Source: Syngnathus acus
Lineage: Eukaryota > Chordata > Actinopteri > Syngnathiformes > Syngnathidae
Length of the DNA stretch: 64,000 bases
Assembly: GCF_901709675.1 (NCBI RefSeq)
Contig: NC_051105.1
Coordinates: 4,207,104 to 4,271,103 of the forward strand
Reading direction: 5' to 3'
Part shown: piece after piece, positions 52,932-64,000 of the stretch
How positions within the stretch are numbered: the stretch's first letter is position 1
Layout: every line of letters starts with the position of its first letter
The notes under the pieces: generated by a model
The model's database searches: none
Seen by the model: only the letters and a program-made list of their open reading frames with translations
Told to the model about the DNA's origin: nothing
Program-made: the position numbers and the translations under genes

Positions 52932-64000
<11,069 letters not shown>

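Overview
The window is vertebrate nuclear DNA, almost certainly from a ray-finned fish. It carries two multi-exon genes on the minus strand with vertebrate-type GT-AG introns, long CA/GT microsatellites, a decayed Tc1 transposon, small non-autonomous hAT-like elements and tRNA-derived SINE copies with a GGAT-rich tail, all typical of teleosts. Introns are short, so the genome is probably compact. The SINE sequence reminds me of seahorse/pipefish genomes, but that species guess is weak.

Layout: 1-29,900 is gene-free flank downstream of TMTC4. It holds microsatellites, old tandem and segmental duplications, a SINE, a Tc1 remnant and several CpG- or homeobox-motif-rich stretches that look like regulatory DNA. 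29,980-39,273 (minus) is a complete TMTC4 coding region: 17 coding exons, 2,226 nt, 741 codons plus stop, with one or two inferred 5' UTR exons up to about 39,660. 39,900-52,931 is the intergenic interval, with nested DNA transposons and candidate conserved elements. 52,932-62,679 (minus) is the 3' half of NALCN: 21 exons covering domains III and IV and the cytoplasmic tail. The rest of the gene lies beyond the right edge, and 62,680-64,000 is intron.

TMTC4 (an ER membrane O-mannosyltransferase-family protein) and NALCN (the sodium leak channel) are unrelated in function. Their order and orientation, NALCN upstream of TMTC4 on the same strand, match human chromosome 13q32-33, so this is conserved synteny, with only about 13 kb between the two coding regions here.

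I found no prokaryotic-type system, CRISPR array, RNA gene or new protein family. The most informative unusual signals are: a transposon-in-transposon insertion with its empty site preserved in a second copy in the window; the apparent absence of a small symmetrical exon near the NALCN C-terminus; and several local tandem duplications.
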